NCBI GenBank assembly: GCA_964602845.1
Contig: CAZRSW010000009.1
Coordinates: 4,154 to 68,153 of the forward strand
Reading direction: 5' to 3'
DNA: 64,000 bases
Origin: CAZRSW01 sp964602845
GTDB taxonomy: Bacteria > Chloroflexota > Dehalococcoidia > Lucifugimonadales > UBA826
This document shows, in pieces, positions 36,067-44,896 of the stretch. Under the pieces are notes generated by a model. It did no database searches. It was given only the letters and a program-made list of their open reading frames with translations, and was not told where the DNA came from. The position numbers were made by a program, and so were the translations under genes. Position 1 is the first letter of the stretch. Each line of letters opens with the position of its first letter.

Positions 36067-36166
36067 NNNNNNNNNNNNNNNNNNNNNNNNNNNNNNNNNN
36101 NNNNNNNNNNNNNNNNNNNNNNNNNNNNNNNNNNNNNNNNNNNNNNNNNNNNNNNNNNNNNNNNNN
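36067..36166. other. Scaffold gap (100 N)
   Basis: Exactly 100 undetermined bases, the usual placeholder for a gap of unknown size. Left of it the genes are mainly housekeeping; right of it they are mainly accessory. Adjacency of the two sides should not be assumed at base level. Confidence 0.98.
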
Positions 36167-36178
36167 AGAAAATACTGA

Positions 36179-36280
36179 CTAGGACGGAGTAGTCGCTACC
36201 ACATAACAGCAGCTGCTCACCGTAACCACTCCATACAACACCGCACCAGATACCATCTCTTCTCTGGTGAATTCAGCCAT
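36179..36280 (-). CDS. Short ORF beside the gap, possibly a gene remnant
   Basis: A 33-codon minus-strand frame from an ATG at 36280 that begins MAEFTREEM and ends at TAG. The opening resembles the N-terminal leader often placed before pentapeptide repeats, and the frame starts four bases beyond the stop of the pentapeptide tail next to it. Whether it is expressed or a decayed copy cut off by the gap cannot be decided. Confidence 0.25.
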   Translation of the reverse strand: MAEFTREEMVSGAVLYGVVTVSSCCYVVATTPS

Positions 36281-36283
36281 CGT

Positions 36284-36394
36284 CTAGCCCTTAAATCCGT
36301 CAGGCAATCTTGCGTTACACAGGTTGGCATTAGTCAGGTTAGTACCCTTGAGGTTGGCACCATATAGGTTGGCTTCTGTGAGATTAGAATAATC
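36284..36394 (-). pseudogene. Pentapeptide-repeat tail, headless remnant
   Basis: Thirty-six codons with clear A(N/D)LxG-type repeats (NLTEANLYGANLKGTNL, then TNANLCNARL) ending at a TAG. There is no start codon. The frame is continuous with the enolase-superfamily gene upstream on this strand, separated from it only by that gene's TAA. It looks like the 3' end of a pentapeptide-repeat gene whose beginning was lost, brought in frame by deletion. Readthrough is possible but unproven. Confidence 0.55.
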
Positions 36395-37444
36395 TTAAGG
36401 CAGCAAATCTTTATTGACAGTGACGCCAAAACCTGGTTCCTCGGACGGCATGATCACACCATTGATTGCAGATGCTTCACCTATCCACAGATCATCTTTT
36501 GCGGCGTTCCGACTGCCAGGTAATACTTCCGCCAAATTTGCACAAGACGACGCAGCAATCAAGTGTAAACCCCACACTTCTCCTCCTCGGTGCGGTACGA
36601 CGGGAATCCCGTGCTCCTGTGCTATTTCAAGAATCCGTAATCCTGCGGTTATGCCTCCACACCATGTAATGTCGGGCTGCCAAATATCCAGGGCCCCGGC
36701 GTCAGCCAGGTTTTTGAAGCCATGATGAGTGAACTCGTGCTCACCCCCGGATATCAGGATTGGATTTACCATTGGCCTCAACTCGGATTGTCCTATTAAA
36801 TCATCGGGAGTAAGGACGTCTTCAAACCAATATATGTTGTAATTCTTGAGGTGATCGGCCATCTTGATGGTAACCTCACGGTTCCAAGTCATATAGGTGT
36901 CGATCATGAGAAGTGCGTTCTGGCCCATTAATTTTCGAGCCTTTTCTGATCGTTCTATAGCAACCTCATAGTCGACGTCTGATGTCCATGTTTGTGAAAA
37001 TTTGTGGGCAGTAAAACCCATGGCTCGATACCATTCAGGATCGGCGCCGGTAGCATATGCACGAATACCCTCTTTCTGACGTGGGCCAATCATCTTGTAC
37101 ACGGGGGTTCCTTCTGCCCTTGCAAGTAGATCCCAAATAGCTAGATCGACCCCGCTAATTGCCATAATGGCTATACCTTTTCTACCATAGGGTATAGAGT
37201 GAGAATATAACGTGTCCCAAAGTTTGGCTATGTCATCGACGGAATCTATTTCCTTGTCCACAATTAATTCGGATAAGTGCCCGTTGACCACTTCAACAGC
37301 GGCTCTGCCGCCCCCACCATAGCCATACCCAGATATCCCTACATCTGTGTCGACTCTGACTACTATCTGCCATAAGTGAGTTCTCCAAGATGGAACTACG
37401 TTCCGGTAGTTTGGGTAAACCGCAGTTATATTGACAATTTTCAT
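36395..37444 (-). CDS. Enolase-superfamily dehydratase (mandelate racemase/rhamnonate dehydratase-like)
   Basis: A 349-residue enzyme of the mandelate racemase/muconate lactonising group. The N-terminal capping domain (WRTHLWQIVVRV, then GISGYGYGGGGRAAVE) precedes a barrel. Mg2+ ligands fall in LLMIDTYMTW (Asp), YWFEDVLTP (Glu) and LISGGEHEF (Glu), and the barrel's catalytic His is in PVVPHRGGEVWGLHL. The pattern is nearest to acid-sugar dehydratases such as L-rhamnonate dehydratase, which remove water from aldonic acids. SAR202 genomes are known for expanded families of this enzyme. It diverges from the DUF1800 gene. Confidence 0.9.
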   Translation of the reverse strand: MKIVNITAVYPNYRNVVPSWRTHLWQIVVRVDTDVGISGYGYGGGGRAAVEVVNGHLSELIVDKEIDSVDDIAKLWDTLYSHSIPYGRKGIAIMAISGVDLAIWDLLARAEGTPVYKMIGPRQKEGIRAYATGADPEWYRAMGFTAHKFSQTWTSDVDYEVAIERSEKARKLMGQNALLMIDTYMTWNREVTIKMADHLKNYNIYWFEDVLTPDDLIGQSELRPMVNPILISGGEHEFTHHGFKNLADAGALDIWQPDITWCGGITAGLRILEIAQEHGIPVVPHRGGEVWGLHLIAASSCANLAEVLPGSRNAAKDDLWIGEASAINGVIMPSEEPGFGVTVNKDLLP

Positions 37445-37702
37445 GAAAGTTTTTCCTTTTGTGCCGCCAGTTTACCTTGGAATTAGGGAATGATGTTAAT
37501 CGAATTAAGATTCATTGGAAACATTGACTTAGTTGATGTGTTTCTCTCGTCTATATGCCTTGAAATAAGTCTCCCGACGGAATTGCAGTATTGAGGATAT
37601 TAGTGAATAATTACCCTAGGAAAAGATATTGCCCAATATACGCTGTGGTTGACTAATAGAGGTAGGGTTATAGTAAATCTATAGCCGGGCCTGAGGAGGG
37701 TT

Positions 37703-39145
37703 ATGCAAATGAAAGAAGACATGTTACTTATGGCTCATTTAATGAGGCGGGCTGCTTTTGGAGCAACGAAAAATGAATTAGAGGCACATCTATCTGATGG
37801 GTACGGAGAAACTGTGGAGTCGTTATTGAACGTGGGGAATGCCAACTCATTGGCTGACCATATGATAAGGAGATATCATCCAGACCATTCGGCTACTCAT
37901 GACAATACAGGAGCTGCATCTTACTGGCTTTATAAACTTGTATCCAGTGACGAGCCGCTCAGAGAGAAAATGGGGCTATTTTGGCACAGAATATTTGCGA
38001 CAGGCTATGCCAAGGTTACAAATGGACGACCGCTAACTGATCAGCTAAATATGTTTAGAACCCACGGTATGGGCAATTTTAGAAATTTATTGATGGAACT
38101 TTCCAAGAATCCTGCCATGATTATTTGGTTGGATAACATCGACAATCATAATGGTGCTATTAATGAAAATTATGGAAGGGAATTGTTAGAGCTCTTCTCG
38201 TTGGGTGTGGGTAATTATACGGAAGAAGACATAAAAGAATGTGCAAGAGCCTTTACAGGTTGGACCGTTGCCAATGCGGATTACACTAAGCAACTTGCGG
38301 TTCGAAATTCCATTTGGCCGTATGGAAAATTGGATTGGAGGTTTGAATTTGTTGAGGATGATCATGATGATGGTGTGAAAACTTTTTTGGGAGAGACAGG
38401 AAATTTCGATGGTGGGGACATCATAGATATTATCTGTCGACAACCAGCGACGGCTCATTTTCTTGCGAGGCATCTGTATCACTATTTTGTGGCTGATGAG
38501 CCACCGGTTCCCCAATGGCCCTATCGAGAACCTAGAGATGCTGAAGCGATTGATATTATGAAGAAAGCTTACTTTGATAGTGGCTACGAAATTGGAGCAA
38601 TGTTGAGGGCGATGTTTAATGCTGATTTCTTTAAAGCTGAGGATATTAGATACGCTAAGGTCAAGAGTCCTTGTGAACTAGTGACAGGTGTTTTGAGGAT
38701 GACTGGAGAGTTTAAGCAACCCAGGATAGAGATCTCAGAGCGGAATAATGAAATCACCTATATGGGTCAACAGTTATTTAATCCCCCCTCCGTGGAAGGT
38801 TGGCATGAGGGTCTTGAGTGGATAGACACCGGATCGTTTACAGAGAGGATTAATTTTGCTTCTAGTCGCCTTGGAGATAATGGAAATCCCGGTATCCGGT
38901 CTATTATTGACAGGGTTGTTGATGGGCAGACAGGCAATCTTGAAGCCGAGCACTATGTGGATAAATGCCTTGATGAACTTGGATGTTTGGAAACCTCAAC
39001 AGACACGAGAGAGACTTTGATGCAATTCGTGGAAGAAAATGGATTGCCTGAGCTTAACCTACCAGAGGACCGGGAATTGGTAGTCGCAGGGGTGTCGGCT
39101 GTTTTGGGCGTTGTTGGAGCAATTCCAGAATTTCAACGAGGGTAG
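37703..39145 (+). CDS. DUF1800 family protein, copy 1
   Basis: A 480-residue DUF1800 protein. It opens LLMAHLMRRAAFGATKNEL, the family start, and keeps MGLFWHRIFATGYAK, the central block ENYGRELLELFSLGVGNYT followed by ECARAFTGW, and the late QLFNPPSVEGWHEG. No signal peptide is visible, so it looks cytosolic. DUF1800 has no proven biochemistry; it often pairs with DUF1501. The GAGGAGG site lies close to the ATG at 37703; the ATG at 37709 gives better spacing. An NHL gene follows at 60 bases, the same order as copy 2. Confidence 0.93.
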   Translation: MQMKEDMLLMAHLMRRAAFGATKNELEAHLSDGYGETVESLLNVGNANSLADHMIRRYHPDHSATHDNTGAASYWLYKLVSSDEPLREKMGLFWHRIFATGYAKVTNGRPLTDQLNMFRTHGMGNFRNLLMELSKNPAMIIWLDNIDNHNGAINENYGRELLELFSLGVGNYTEEDIKECARAFTGWTVANADYTKQLAVRNSIWPYGKLDWRFEFVEDDHDDGVKTFLGETGNFDGGDIIDIICRQPATAHFLARHLYHYFVADEPPVPQWPYREPRDAEAIDIMKKAYFDSGYEIGAMLRAMFNADFFKAEDIRYAKVKSPCELVTGVLRMTGEFKQPRIEISERNNEITYMGQQLFNPPSVEGWHEGLEWIDTGSFTERINFASSRLGDNGNPGIRSIIDRVVDGQTGNLEAEHYVDKCLDELGCLETSTDTRETLMQFVEENGLPELNLPEDRELVVAGVSAVLGVVGAIPEFQRG

Positions 39146-39204
39146 GTAACCGATAGGATTCTTGAATATTTGAACCTTGGGGATGTAATTAAGGGGATTT
39201 TGGT

Positions 39205-40245
39205 ATGACTAGCCAGACCGAGACGAAAGGACGATCTGATTTTCTAAAGTATAGTCACACCATTGGGTTGTGTGTCATGGAAGGGCGTGGATTTATGTTT
39301 CCCGTCGATACTGCTATCACACCCTCCGGGAGAATGCATACAGTTAGCCGTGCATTCGGTCCCGTTGGCTCTCATCAACTTAGAGTGACGATGTATGACA
39401 CGGATAGTACGTTTTATGGTGTATATGGTGGATTTGGGGATGAAATAGGGAAATTTAAGTGGCCAGCGTCGATAGAATCTGATTCAGATGGGAACCTTTA
39501 TATTAGTGATGAGCAATGTCATAAGATAAATGTCTATAACGGGGAAGGAAAACCTATTGCAAGGTGGGGAGACTACGGAAGTGAATTCGGTCAGATGAAT
39601 GGTCCCAGCGGGATTGCTTTCGATTCTGATGACAACATCTTGGTGTGCGATCAGCTGAATAACAGGATACAGAAGTTTACCAAGGATGGGGAATTTCTGG
39701 ACTGCTTTGGGAGCTCTAGTGTGGATTCCGAACAATTGTCTCTACCATGGGGTATAACTGTTTCCTCTAATGGAGAAACCTACATTGCGGATTGGGGTAA
39801 TGATCGAATCTGCAAATATTCTCAAGATGGTACATTCTTGGATTCGTTTGGCTCAGCTGGTTCTGAAGATGGACAATTCATTAAGCCGGCTGGCATCGCT
39901 GTTGATAATGACGGTTTTATGTATGTCGCGGATTGGGGTAATGAAAGGGTTCAGGTGCTAGATCCAAAAGGTAACTGTATTGACAACATCCGTGGCGAGG
40001 CAACGATATCGGTATGGGGACAGGAATTTTTAGATTCTAATTATGAGGAAGCGGAGCCTCGGTCTAGATCCAATTTGGAGCCAGACATATCTTTGTTTGA
40101 TGGCGATCCTCATACGGAATCGGCCCACACAGAAAAATTGTTTTGGGGACCCACCTCAGTGAAACTCGATGAAAATGGCAAATTATATGTCACCGAAAGC
40201 AATAGACATAGGATTCAAATCTACAATAAATCAAGTAATACGTAG
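39205..40245 (+). CDS. NHL-repeat beta-propeller protein, DUF1800-linked, copy 1
   Basis: A 346-residue propeller with five clear NHL blades. Each reads like G(D/N)xYIxDxxNxRIxKF, for example IADWGNDRICKYS and VADWGNERVQVLD. An insertion of about 50 residues (39991-40143) beginning RGEATISVWGQEFLD sits before the last blade, which ends SNRHRIQIYN. The insertion is shared with copy 2. There is no signal peptide. NHL propellers bind ligands or act as lyases and lactonases; no catalytic set can be assigned. Probably co-transcribed with the DUF1800 gene. Confidence 0.92.
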   Translation: MTSQTETKGRSDFLKYSHTIGLCVMEGRGFMFPVDTAITPSGRMHTVSRAFGPVGSHQLRVTMYDTDSTFYGVYGGFGDEIGKFKWPASIESDSDGNLYISDEQCHKINVYNGEGKPIARWGDYGSEFGQMNGPSGIAFDSDDNILVCDQLNNRIQKFTKDGEFLDCFGSSSVDSEQLSLPWGITVSSNGETYIADWGNDRICKYSQDGTFLDSFGSAGSEDGQFIKPAGIAVDNDGFMYVADWGNERVQVLDPKGNCIDNIRGEATISVWGQEFLDSNYEEAEPRSRSNLEPDISLFDGDPHTESAHTEKLFWGPTSVKLDENGKLYVTESNRHRIQIYNKSSNT

Positions 40246-40454
40246 TTTTATCTTAAGTGCACTACGGTCTTGTACCAGTAACCACACCATTTATCGTCGG
40301 TTCACTAGCGGTTATAAAAGAAGATTCGTCAGAAGCAGCTAAAGAAGAGCGATGCAGCGTCCATCTTAGTAACTAAGCTGACTAAATGATATCTAACTTA
40401 CACGTGACCCCGGTCAAACGGAATTAATAGTAGCGGGGATCGCATACCTGTCAT

Positions 40455-40478
40455 GCCTAGGCCACAAACCACCTAGGC
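40455..40478 (-). terminator. Possible terminator overlapping the MBL-fold gene stop
   Basis: An inverted repeat GCCTAGG/CCTAGGC (7 bp, 10-base loop) that spans the stop codon of the metallo-beta-lactamase-fold gene. It has no strong T tract. It may terminate either the hydrolase or the convergent NHL gene. Confidence 0.35.
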
Positions 40479-41296
40479 TTGCCGTGTTGCATGCTAATTT
40501 TCCCAAAGTGCTCATCAGTGTGGAAGTGGGGAACCGCTAGAATCATGTCGCCGGATATGGCCCTTTTGATCAGTTCCATGCGGCTCGCCTCACTGGCGGC
40601 TTTATCTACGTCTATGCCCACACTCCAAGAGGGCTCTTGTATTTGTACCTTGCTATGGAATACATCTCCAGTGATTGCCCCTTTTGTCCCCGCAGAATCC
40701 AAGAGAAAAACCATGTGTCCAGGGGTGTGGCCAGGAGTTATCATGGCGGTGATCTCATTAGTGATCGAATCCCCGTCGTCAAACAGGTCCAGTAACGAAA
40801 TATTTTCCAGAGGGATCACATTTTCGGACACCCAAGGAGCATTAACAAGATTTTCAGGTTTTGTGAAATGCTCCCAATCTATCCTAGGGACTAGATATCT
40901 AGCGTTAGGAAAATATGGTTTAGGAGGAGCACTCTTTAGATCGAGATTCCAACCTACGTGATCAATATGTAGGTGGCTATGTATGACGGCATCTATTTCA
41001 GAGGGCGTAACACCTACTCTTTTGAGTTCATTCATTAGATTGCCCTTTTTGTTACCGCGGCTTGGGTGAGGACCTGGTCCGATACCAGTATCTATAAGAA
41101 TAGTTTTGCTATCACTCCTTGCGAGAAAGCAACCGTAGTACAACTGGATTTTACCCTTGGCTAAGATGTCATATTTGTAAGGTTCCCATTCGCTGTGATG
41201 GACATCTGGGAAGAATGATTCAGTCGGCATTGCCGGGGGTATCATGTCAAGCAGAGCGATTATATCTATGTTCCCGACACGTATTGTTTCCTGCAT
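40457..41296 (-). CDS. Metallo-beta-lactamase-fold hydrolase (lactonase-like)
   Basis: A 279-residue MBL-fold enzyme with the dinuclear zinc motif HSHLHIDHVGW (HxHxDH, about residue 110), further ligands in MITPGHTPGHMVFL, AITGDVFHS (Asp) and AVPHFHTDEHFG (His). The layout resembles AHL lactonases and other short-chain lactone or ester hydrolases. No signal peptide is visible. Given the sugar-acid dehydratases nearby, hydrolysis of an aldonolactone is a reasonable inference. It is monocistronic on the minus strand. Confidence 0.88.
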   Translation of the reverse strand: MQETIRVGNIDIIALLDMIPPAMPTESFFPDVHHSEWEPYKYDILAKGKIQLYYGCFLARSDSKTILIDTGIGPGPHPSRGNKKGNLMNELKRVGVTPSEIDAVIHSHLHIDHVGWNLDLKSAPPKPYFPNARYLVPRIDWEHFTKPENLVNAPWVSENVIPLENISLLDLFDDGDSITNEITAMITPGHTPGHMVFLLDSAGTKGAITGDVFHSKVQIQEPSWSVGIDVDKAASEASRMELIKRAISGDMILAVPHFHTDEHFGKISMQHGKPRWFVA

Positions 41297-41523
41297 TTTG
41301 GAATCCCCTTTATGGTAACGTTTGTGGCTTTGAACACCTATATGAAACGTAGTATTGCACGTGGGCCGTTCTATTGGGGTAGGAAATCACTCCCGTAATC
41401 TTTAACGAGAATCGGAGAAGATGCTGAAGTTAATCTGTGTCTGGAGAAAATTATCAGAGTTAACACCACAAAAGGAGTAACCTTTACTATAGCTGAAATC
41501 TTAGGGAGTTTCTGGAAACAATC

Positions 41524-41554
41524 GTGGGGAGGTGGAATTACTCCACCTCCCCAC
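41524..41554 (-). terminator. Strong terminator of the second ABC cluster
   Basis: A perfect 13-bp stem GTGGGGAGGTGGA/TCCACCTCCCCAC (41524-41536 with 41542-41554) with a five-base loop, 30 bases past the stop of the solute-binding protein. On the minus strand it is followed by GATTGTTTCC, a moderate T tract. It ends the B-C-B'-SBP cluster. Confidence 0.85.
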
Positions 41555-41583
41555 TTTCCTCAAACTAGGTCCAACGTTGGTTA

Positions 41584-43545
41584 TTATCTGTTAAGCCAGA
41601 CGTTGTCCCATTTGTGTAGCTCGTACCAGGTGTAGAAGTCACTGTCATCAGGCATCATGCCCTTCAAGTTGTCACTCCAACCCCAGTATACGACCTCGCT
41701 GTTCATTGTAGGAGCAAGAGGAGCCTCATCGAGCAGAATTGTTCGCAGCTCAGCCGCATAGGCTAGTCTCTTGGTCATATCAACTTCGGCGTCCATCGCA
41801 TTTAGGATGTCGTTGAATTCTTGATGTCTCCAGAACGAGTGGTTGTTGTCGCAGAGCTTACCGGTAGCCACATCACCTGCGCATACACCATACATGTTCT
41901 TGAAGTAGTCTCCTGGGTCACCAGCAAGTGACTTGGAGGCTGAGAAACCAACGTCAAACTTACCAAACTGCATGTCCTCGATGTATCCAGAGGCGTCCGC
42001 AATGCGGATCTCTCCCTGAATTCCAATAGAAGCCATCATAGCCTGAACAGCTGGCATCATGAGCCTCTGGTCAGGTGTCTCTCTGGTAATAAAGTCCAGA
42101 CTAGGAGAGCCTGCGCCGTCTGGGTAGCCCGCATCAGCCAAAAGCTGCTTGGCCTCTGCCATGTCCTCAGCGGTAGGCGATCGTAGCCCTGGGACCGACT
42201 GTAGTTCTGACTGCGTCAGAGCATAAGGTGTTCCAGCTACGAAGAATCCACCCCACATAAGACCGTTGATGTCTTTCAGCATGTCAACGATAACTGGTGC
42301 GTCCATAGCTAGCATCATTGCTCGCCTGACTCTCTTGTCGCTCAAGAACTTCCCGACGTCGCCTTCTTTCTCGGTGTTGAAGTTCATACCTGCAACCGTG
42401 AACGAGTGCATTCTACCCTGGCTGATGCCTGGGTTGTCACCGATGTTCCGGCCGTCTTTAGGTGCGAGCCACATGGTCCAGTCCGTCCTGCCACCTATAA
42501 GTGCTGCAGTGTTTTCTGGAGTCCATGCGCGGAACCAGATGTGCTCTAATCGATCTACGTAAGGAGCATTCTCGTTCCAGTAGTTCGGGTTAGCTTCCTG
42601 AACCCACTTGTCATCGTCACGGGACTTGTAAACGTAAGCTCCGGTTCCTGGCTGGTTATCAACCTTTCTCAGGTTACCATCGTACTTGTCGAGAGTAGCC
42701 TTGGCGTTGATGTGGTTCCACTCAGAAGCAAAAGCCGCCAACGTGACGTCTGTCCCTTTTGGCCTGCCCAGTGTGAATACAACTGTTTGGTCATCGGGAG
42801 CAGCTATCTTAGATACGTCCTTCAGGAAGACTTGTCGGTTACTGACGAGACCTTCCTTGGGGAAGACGATTCGGTCATATGTTGCCTTGATGTCTGCCGA
42901 TGTTAAGTCGGTGCCGTCGTGGAACTTAACCCCATCCCTTATGTGGAATGTGTATACGGTTCCGTCAGGAGATATCTCCCAGGCATATGCCAAGTCAGGA
43001 ATAATTGGAACTGTCGATGTTCGTGGATCGCGTCGGATGAGCTGATCGTACATGGTTGTCATGCTACCAGCGTTAGCAATTGTAACGGAGGCATATATGT
43101 CAAACATCGCCGGAGGACCGTGGGCTCCTAGATATAGCGTGCCGCCACGCTTGGGGAACGCATCTAGGGTCTTCATGTAGAATCTGTCGTCCGTCGGAGT
43201 TGGAGTTGCTACAACTACCACCTCTTTCGTCTTCACGACTTCCTTTTCTACCTCGATCACTTCGGTCACAACTTTTTCGACTATTTTTTCTACGGGAACT
43301 TCCTTCACAACCTCTTTCACTGTCTCTACCACAACCTCTTTAGGAACTTCCTTCACAACCTCTTTGACCGATTCAACTACGATCTCCTTAGGTATTTCCT
43401 TTATAACTTCCTTCTCGACGATTTCAGTGACGATCTTCTCGACCTCCACGATCTCGGTCTCAGCGGCGCAGGCAAAACCCGCGAATACCAATGCCATCAT
43501 TGATATGACCACTCCGGGAACGAAGTAATGTCTTCTATTCTTCAT
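41584..43545 (-). CDS. ABC transporter substrate-binding lipoprotein (SBP_bac_5), with VVKEVPKEV tether
   Basis: A 653-residue lipoprotein. The ATG at 43545 follows GGAGG at five bases. The signal peptide ends in a lipobox FAGFAC with Cys26. Residues about 31-112 are a repetitive Val/Lys/Glu tether of 16-residue units, a feature of Chloroflexi binding proteins. The family-5 fold follows, with KRGGTLYLGAHGP, DLAYAWEISPDGTVYTF, IRDGVKFHDGTDLTSAD and AKQLLADAGYPDGAG. It has its own promoter at 43686-43714. It probably serves the permeases directly upstream; the ligand is unknown. Confidence 0.93.
   Translation of the reverse strand: MKNRRHYFVPGVVISMMALVFAGFACAAETEIVEVEKIVTEIVEKEVIKEIPKEIVVESVKEVVKEVPKEVVVETVKEVVKEVPVEKIVEKVVTEVIEVEKEVVKTKEVVVVATPTPTDDRFYMKTLDAFPKRGGTLYLGAHGPPAMFDIYASVTIANAGSMTTMYDQLIRRDPRTSTVPIIPDLAYAWEISPDGTVYTFHIRDGVKFHDGTDLTSADIKATYDRIVFPKEGLVSNRQVFLKDVSKIAAPDDQTVVFTLGRPKGTDVTLAAFASEWNHINAKATLDKYDGNLRKVDNQPGTGAYVYKSRDDDKWVQEANPNYWNENAPYVDRLEHIWFRAWTPENTAALIGGRTDWTMWLAPKDGRNIGDNPGISQGRMHSFTVAGMNFNTEKEGDVGKFLSDKRVRRAMMLAMDAPVIVDMLKDINGLMWGGFFVAGTPYALTQSELQSVPGLRSPTAEDMAEAKQLLADAGYPDGAGSPSLDFITRETPDQRLMMPAVQAMMASIGIQGEIRIADASGYIEDMQFGKFDVGFSASKSLAGDPGDYFKNMYGVCAGDVATGKLCDNNHSFWRHQEFNDILNAMDAEVDMTKRLAYAAELRTILLDEAPLAPTMNSEVVYWGWSDNLKGMMPDDSDFYTWYELHKWDNVWLNR
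43210..43455 (-). repeat. Low-complexity coding repeat, 16-residue units
   Basis: This part of the binding protein encodes units of the type (I/V)PKEIVVESVKEVVKE with a 16-residue period, two good copies and a diverged third. It probably forms a stiff, charged stalk holding the binding domain away from the membrane anchor. Confidence 0.8.
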
Positions 43546-43685
43546 ACATTCCTCCATCAAACTTCTTCTGTTTCATCCGGATTCAGACACTTCCCTGATC
43601 CGGCGGCGCCTCTTTCAAAACAACGGCACCTTCCTGACACAGCACGATCCCTCTTCTGGGCAGACTGCACTGCGAAAGTAGAGCG

Positions 43686-43714
43686 ATTATAAACACTTAC
43701 TCGGATAAGTGCAA
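43686..43714 (-). promoter_or_regulatory. sigma70-type promoter of the second solute-binding protein
   Basis: On the minus strand TTGCAC (43714-43709), a 17-base spacer and TATAAT (43691-43686). Flanking bases CTTGCACTTATC and TATAATCGC are nearly identical to those of the promoter at 46932-46960, which suggests shared control. The leader is about 135 nt and contains a CCGGAT/ATCCGG hairpin. Confidence 0.78.
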
Positions 43715-43839
43715 GACTTTAGCCGGAAATGACAAACTGAAGGGAAATGTGGCGAATAACCATATGGCGTTATATCTCGTCGTTAGGTGGTCTATGGATG
43801 GGTTTTGCAGATAAGTGGGGCAAGGTGCTGGTTGAAGAA

Positions 43840-44805
43840 TTAATAGTGGTCGACAAAGGTTATTCTTGGATCTAACCAAGCTATGAGTAGATCGACAAGG
43901 AGATTTACCACTATGAAGATTGTGGCATAAACAAGGGTGATGTTTTGGACCACGTTGTAGTCTCGGTCTGTGGCAGCATGGACGAGAGTTCTTCCTAACC
44001 CAGGGACAGTGAAGGCCTGCTCTACGGCGACTGATCCTTCTAAAGCGTAACCAAGTAAGAGACCGCTGACTGTGATAACAGGCAACATGGCATTGCGTAA
44101 CGCGTGTCTCCCAACGACGAGGCGCTCTCCTAGACCTTTTGCCTTCGCGGTTCGGACGTAGTCTTCTCGCAATACTTCGAACAAGGATGAACGAGCCATC
44201 CTAGCGATGTATGCTGCTTGACCTATACCCATAACGACCGCGGGCCATATTATGATTTGAAAATTCTCCCATGGATCTTCCCATATTTGGACTGCAGTCA
44301 CGGGAGATTTGTAACGCCACAGCATGAGGCATGCGACAACCGTTAACAACCCTAGCCAAAAACCTGGTATCGCTAAAAATAGAACTGTAGTTGTGCTGGT
44401 AATGTTGTCCCAAATAGATTTAGGTCTTAATGCGCTCAAGATCCCCACAGGAAGACCAATAATCCAGGCAATCAATAAAGAGAGAACTCCGATTTCAGCT
44501 GTTATGGGAAATCTCGTTCCGATCGTTCGAAGAATTGAATCACCTCTGAATAACGACTCACCAAGACTTCCGGTCAAGATATTCTTAATCCATTCGCCGT
44601 ACTGGACTATGTAGGGCCGGTCTAGACCTAGGTCTTTTAGGGCGAGGGCTTTTTGCGCCTCGGTCATTCGTTTCATCTCTTCGAACCCAAAATATGAGCC
44701 TAGAGGATCCCCAGGTATTACACGCATGATTGCGAAGATCAGAGCTGTAGTCCCGATGAGTGTCGGGATCGTGTAAAGCAGCCGTTTTAGAATGTAAATT
44801 CGCAA
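43840..44805 (-). CDS. ABC transporter permease, DppB type, second copy (B')
   Basis: A 321-residue DppB-type permease with an N-terminal helix (LLYTIPTLIGTTALIFAI), the block RVIPGDPLGSYFGFEEMKRM, a further five hydrophobic segments and the EAA loop DYVRTAKAKGLGERLV. It is a close paralogue of the permease at 45821-46777; LGLDRPYIVQYGEW and IPGFWLG are shared exactly. Two B-type and one C-type permease with one binding protein is an unusual set. It lies downstream of the C gene in the same run. Confidence 0.92.
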   Translation of the reverse strand: MRIYILKRLLYTIPTLIGTTALIFAIMRVIPGDPLGSYFGFEEMKRMTEAQKALALKDLGLDRPYIVQYGEWIKNILTGSLGESLFRGDSILRTIGTRFPITAEIGVLSLLIAWIIGLPVGILSALRPKSIWDNITSTTTVLFLAIPGFWLGLLTVVACLMLWRYKSPVTAVQIWEDPWENFQIIIWPAVVMGIGQAAYIARMARSSLFEVLREDYVRTAKAKGLGERLVVGRHALRNAMLPVITVSGLLLGYALEGSVAVEQAFTVPGLGRTLVHAATDRDYNVVQNITLVYATIFIVVNLLVDLLIAWLDPRITFVDHY

Positions 44806-44896
44806 TTTGTTTTGGATGCCTTTGGTCGATACCTAATAAATAAGCGCCAGCGCCCGTCTTGAACTTCCTAAGTCGAGGGTTTTAGGAAAATGGAGG

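Noticed and set aside
40246..40456. A short GTG-started frame between NHL copy 1 and the MBL-fold gene
   Set aside because: About 37 codons, no ribosome-binding site, directly preceded by a stop; nothing supports expression.
43210..43455. Regular short repeats that might be a CRISPR array
   Set aside because: The repeats are in frame within a lipoprotein gene and encode a Val/Lys/Glu tether; there are no unique spacers and no cas genes.
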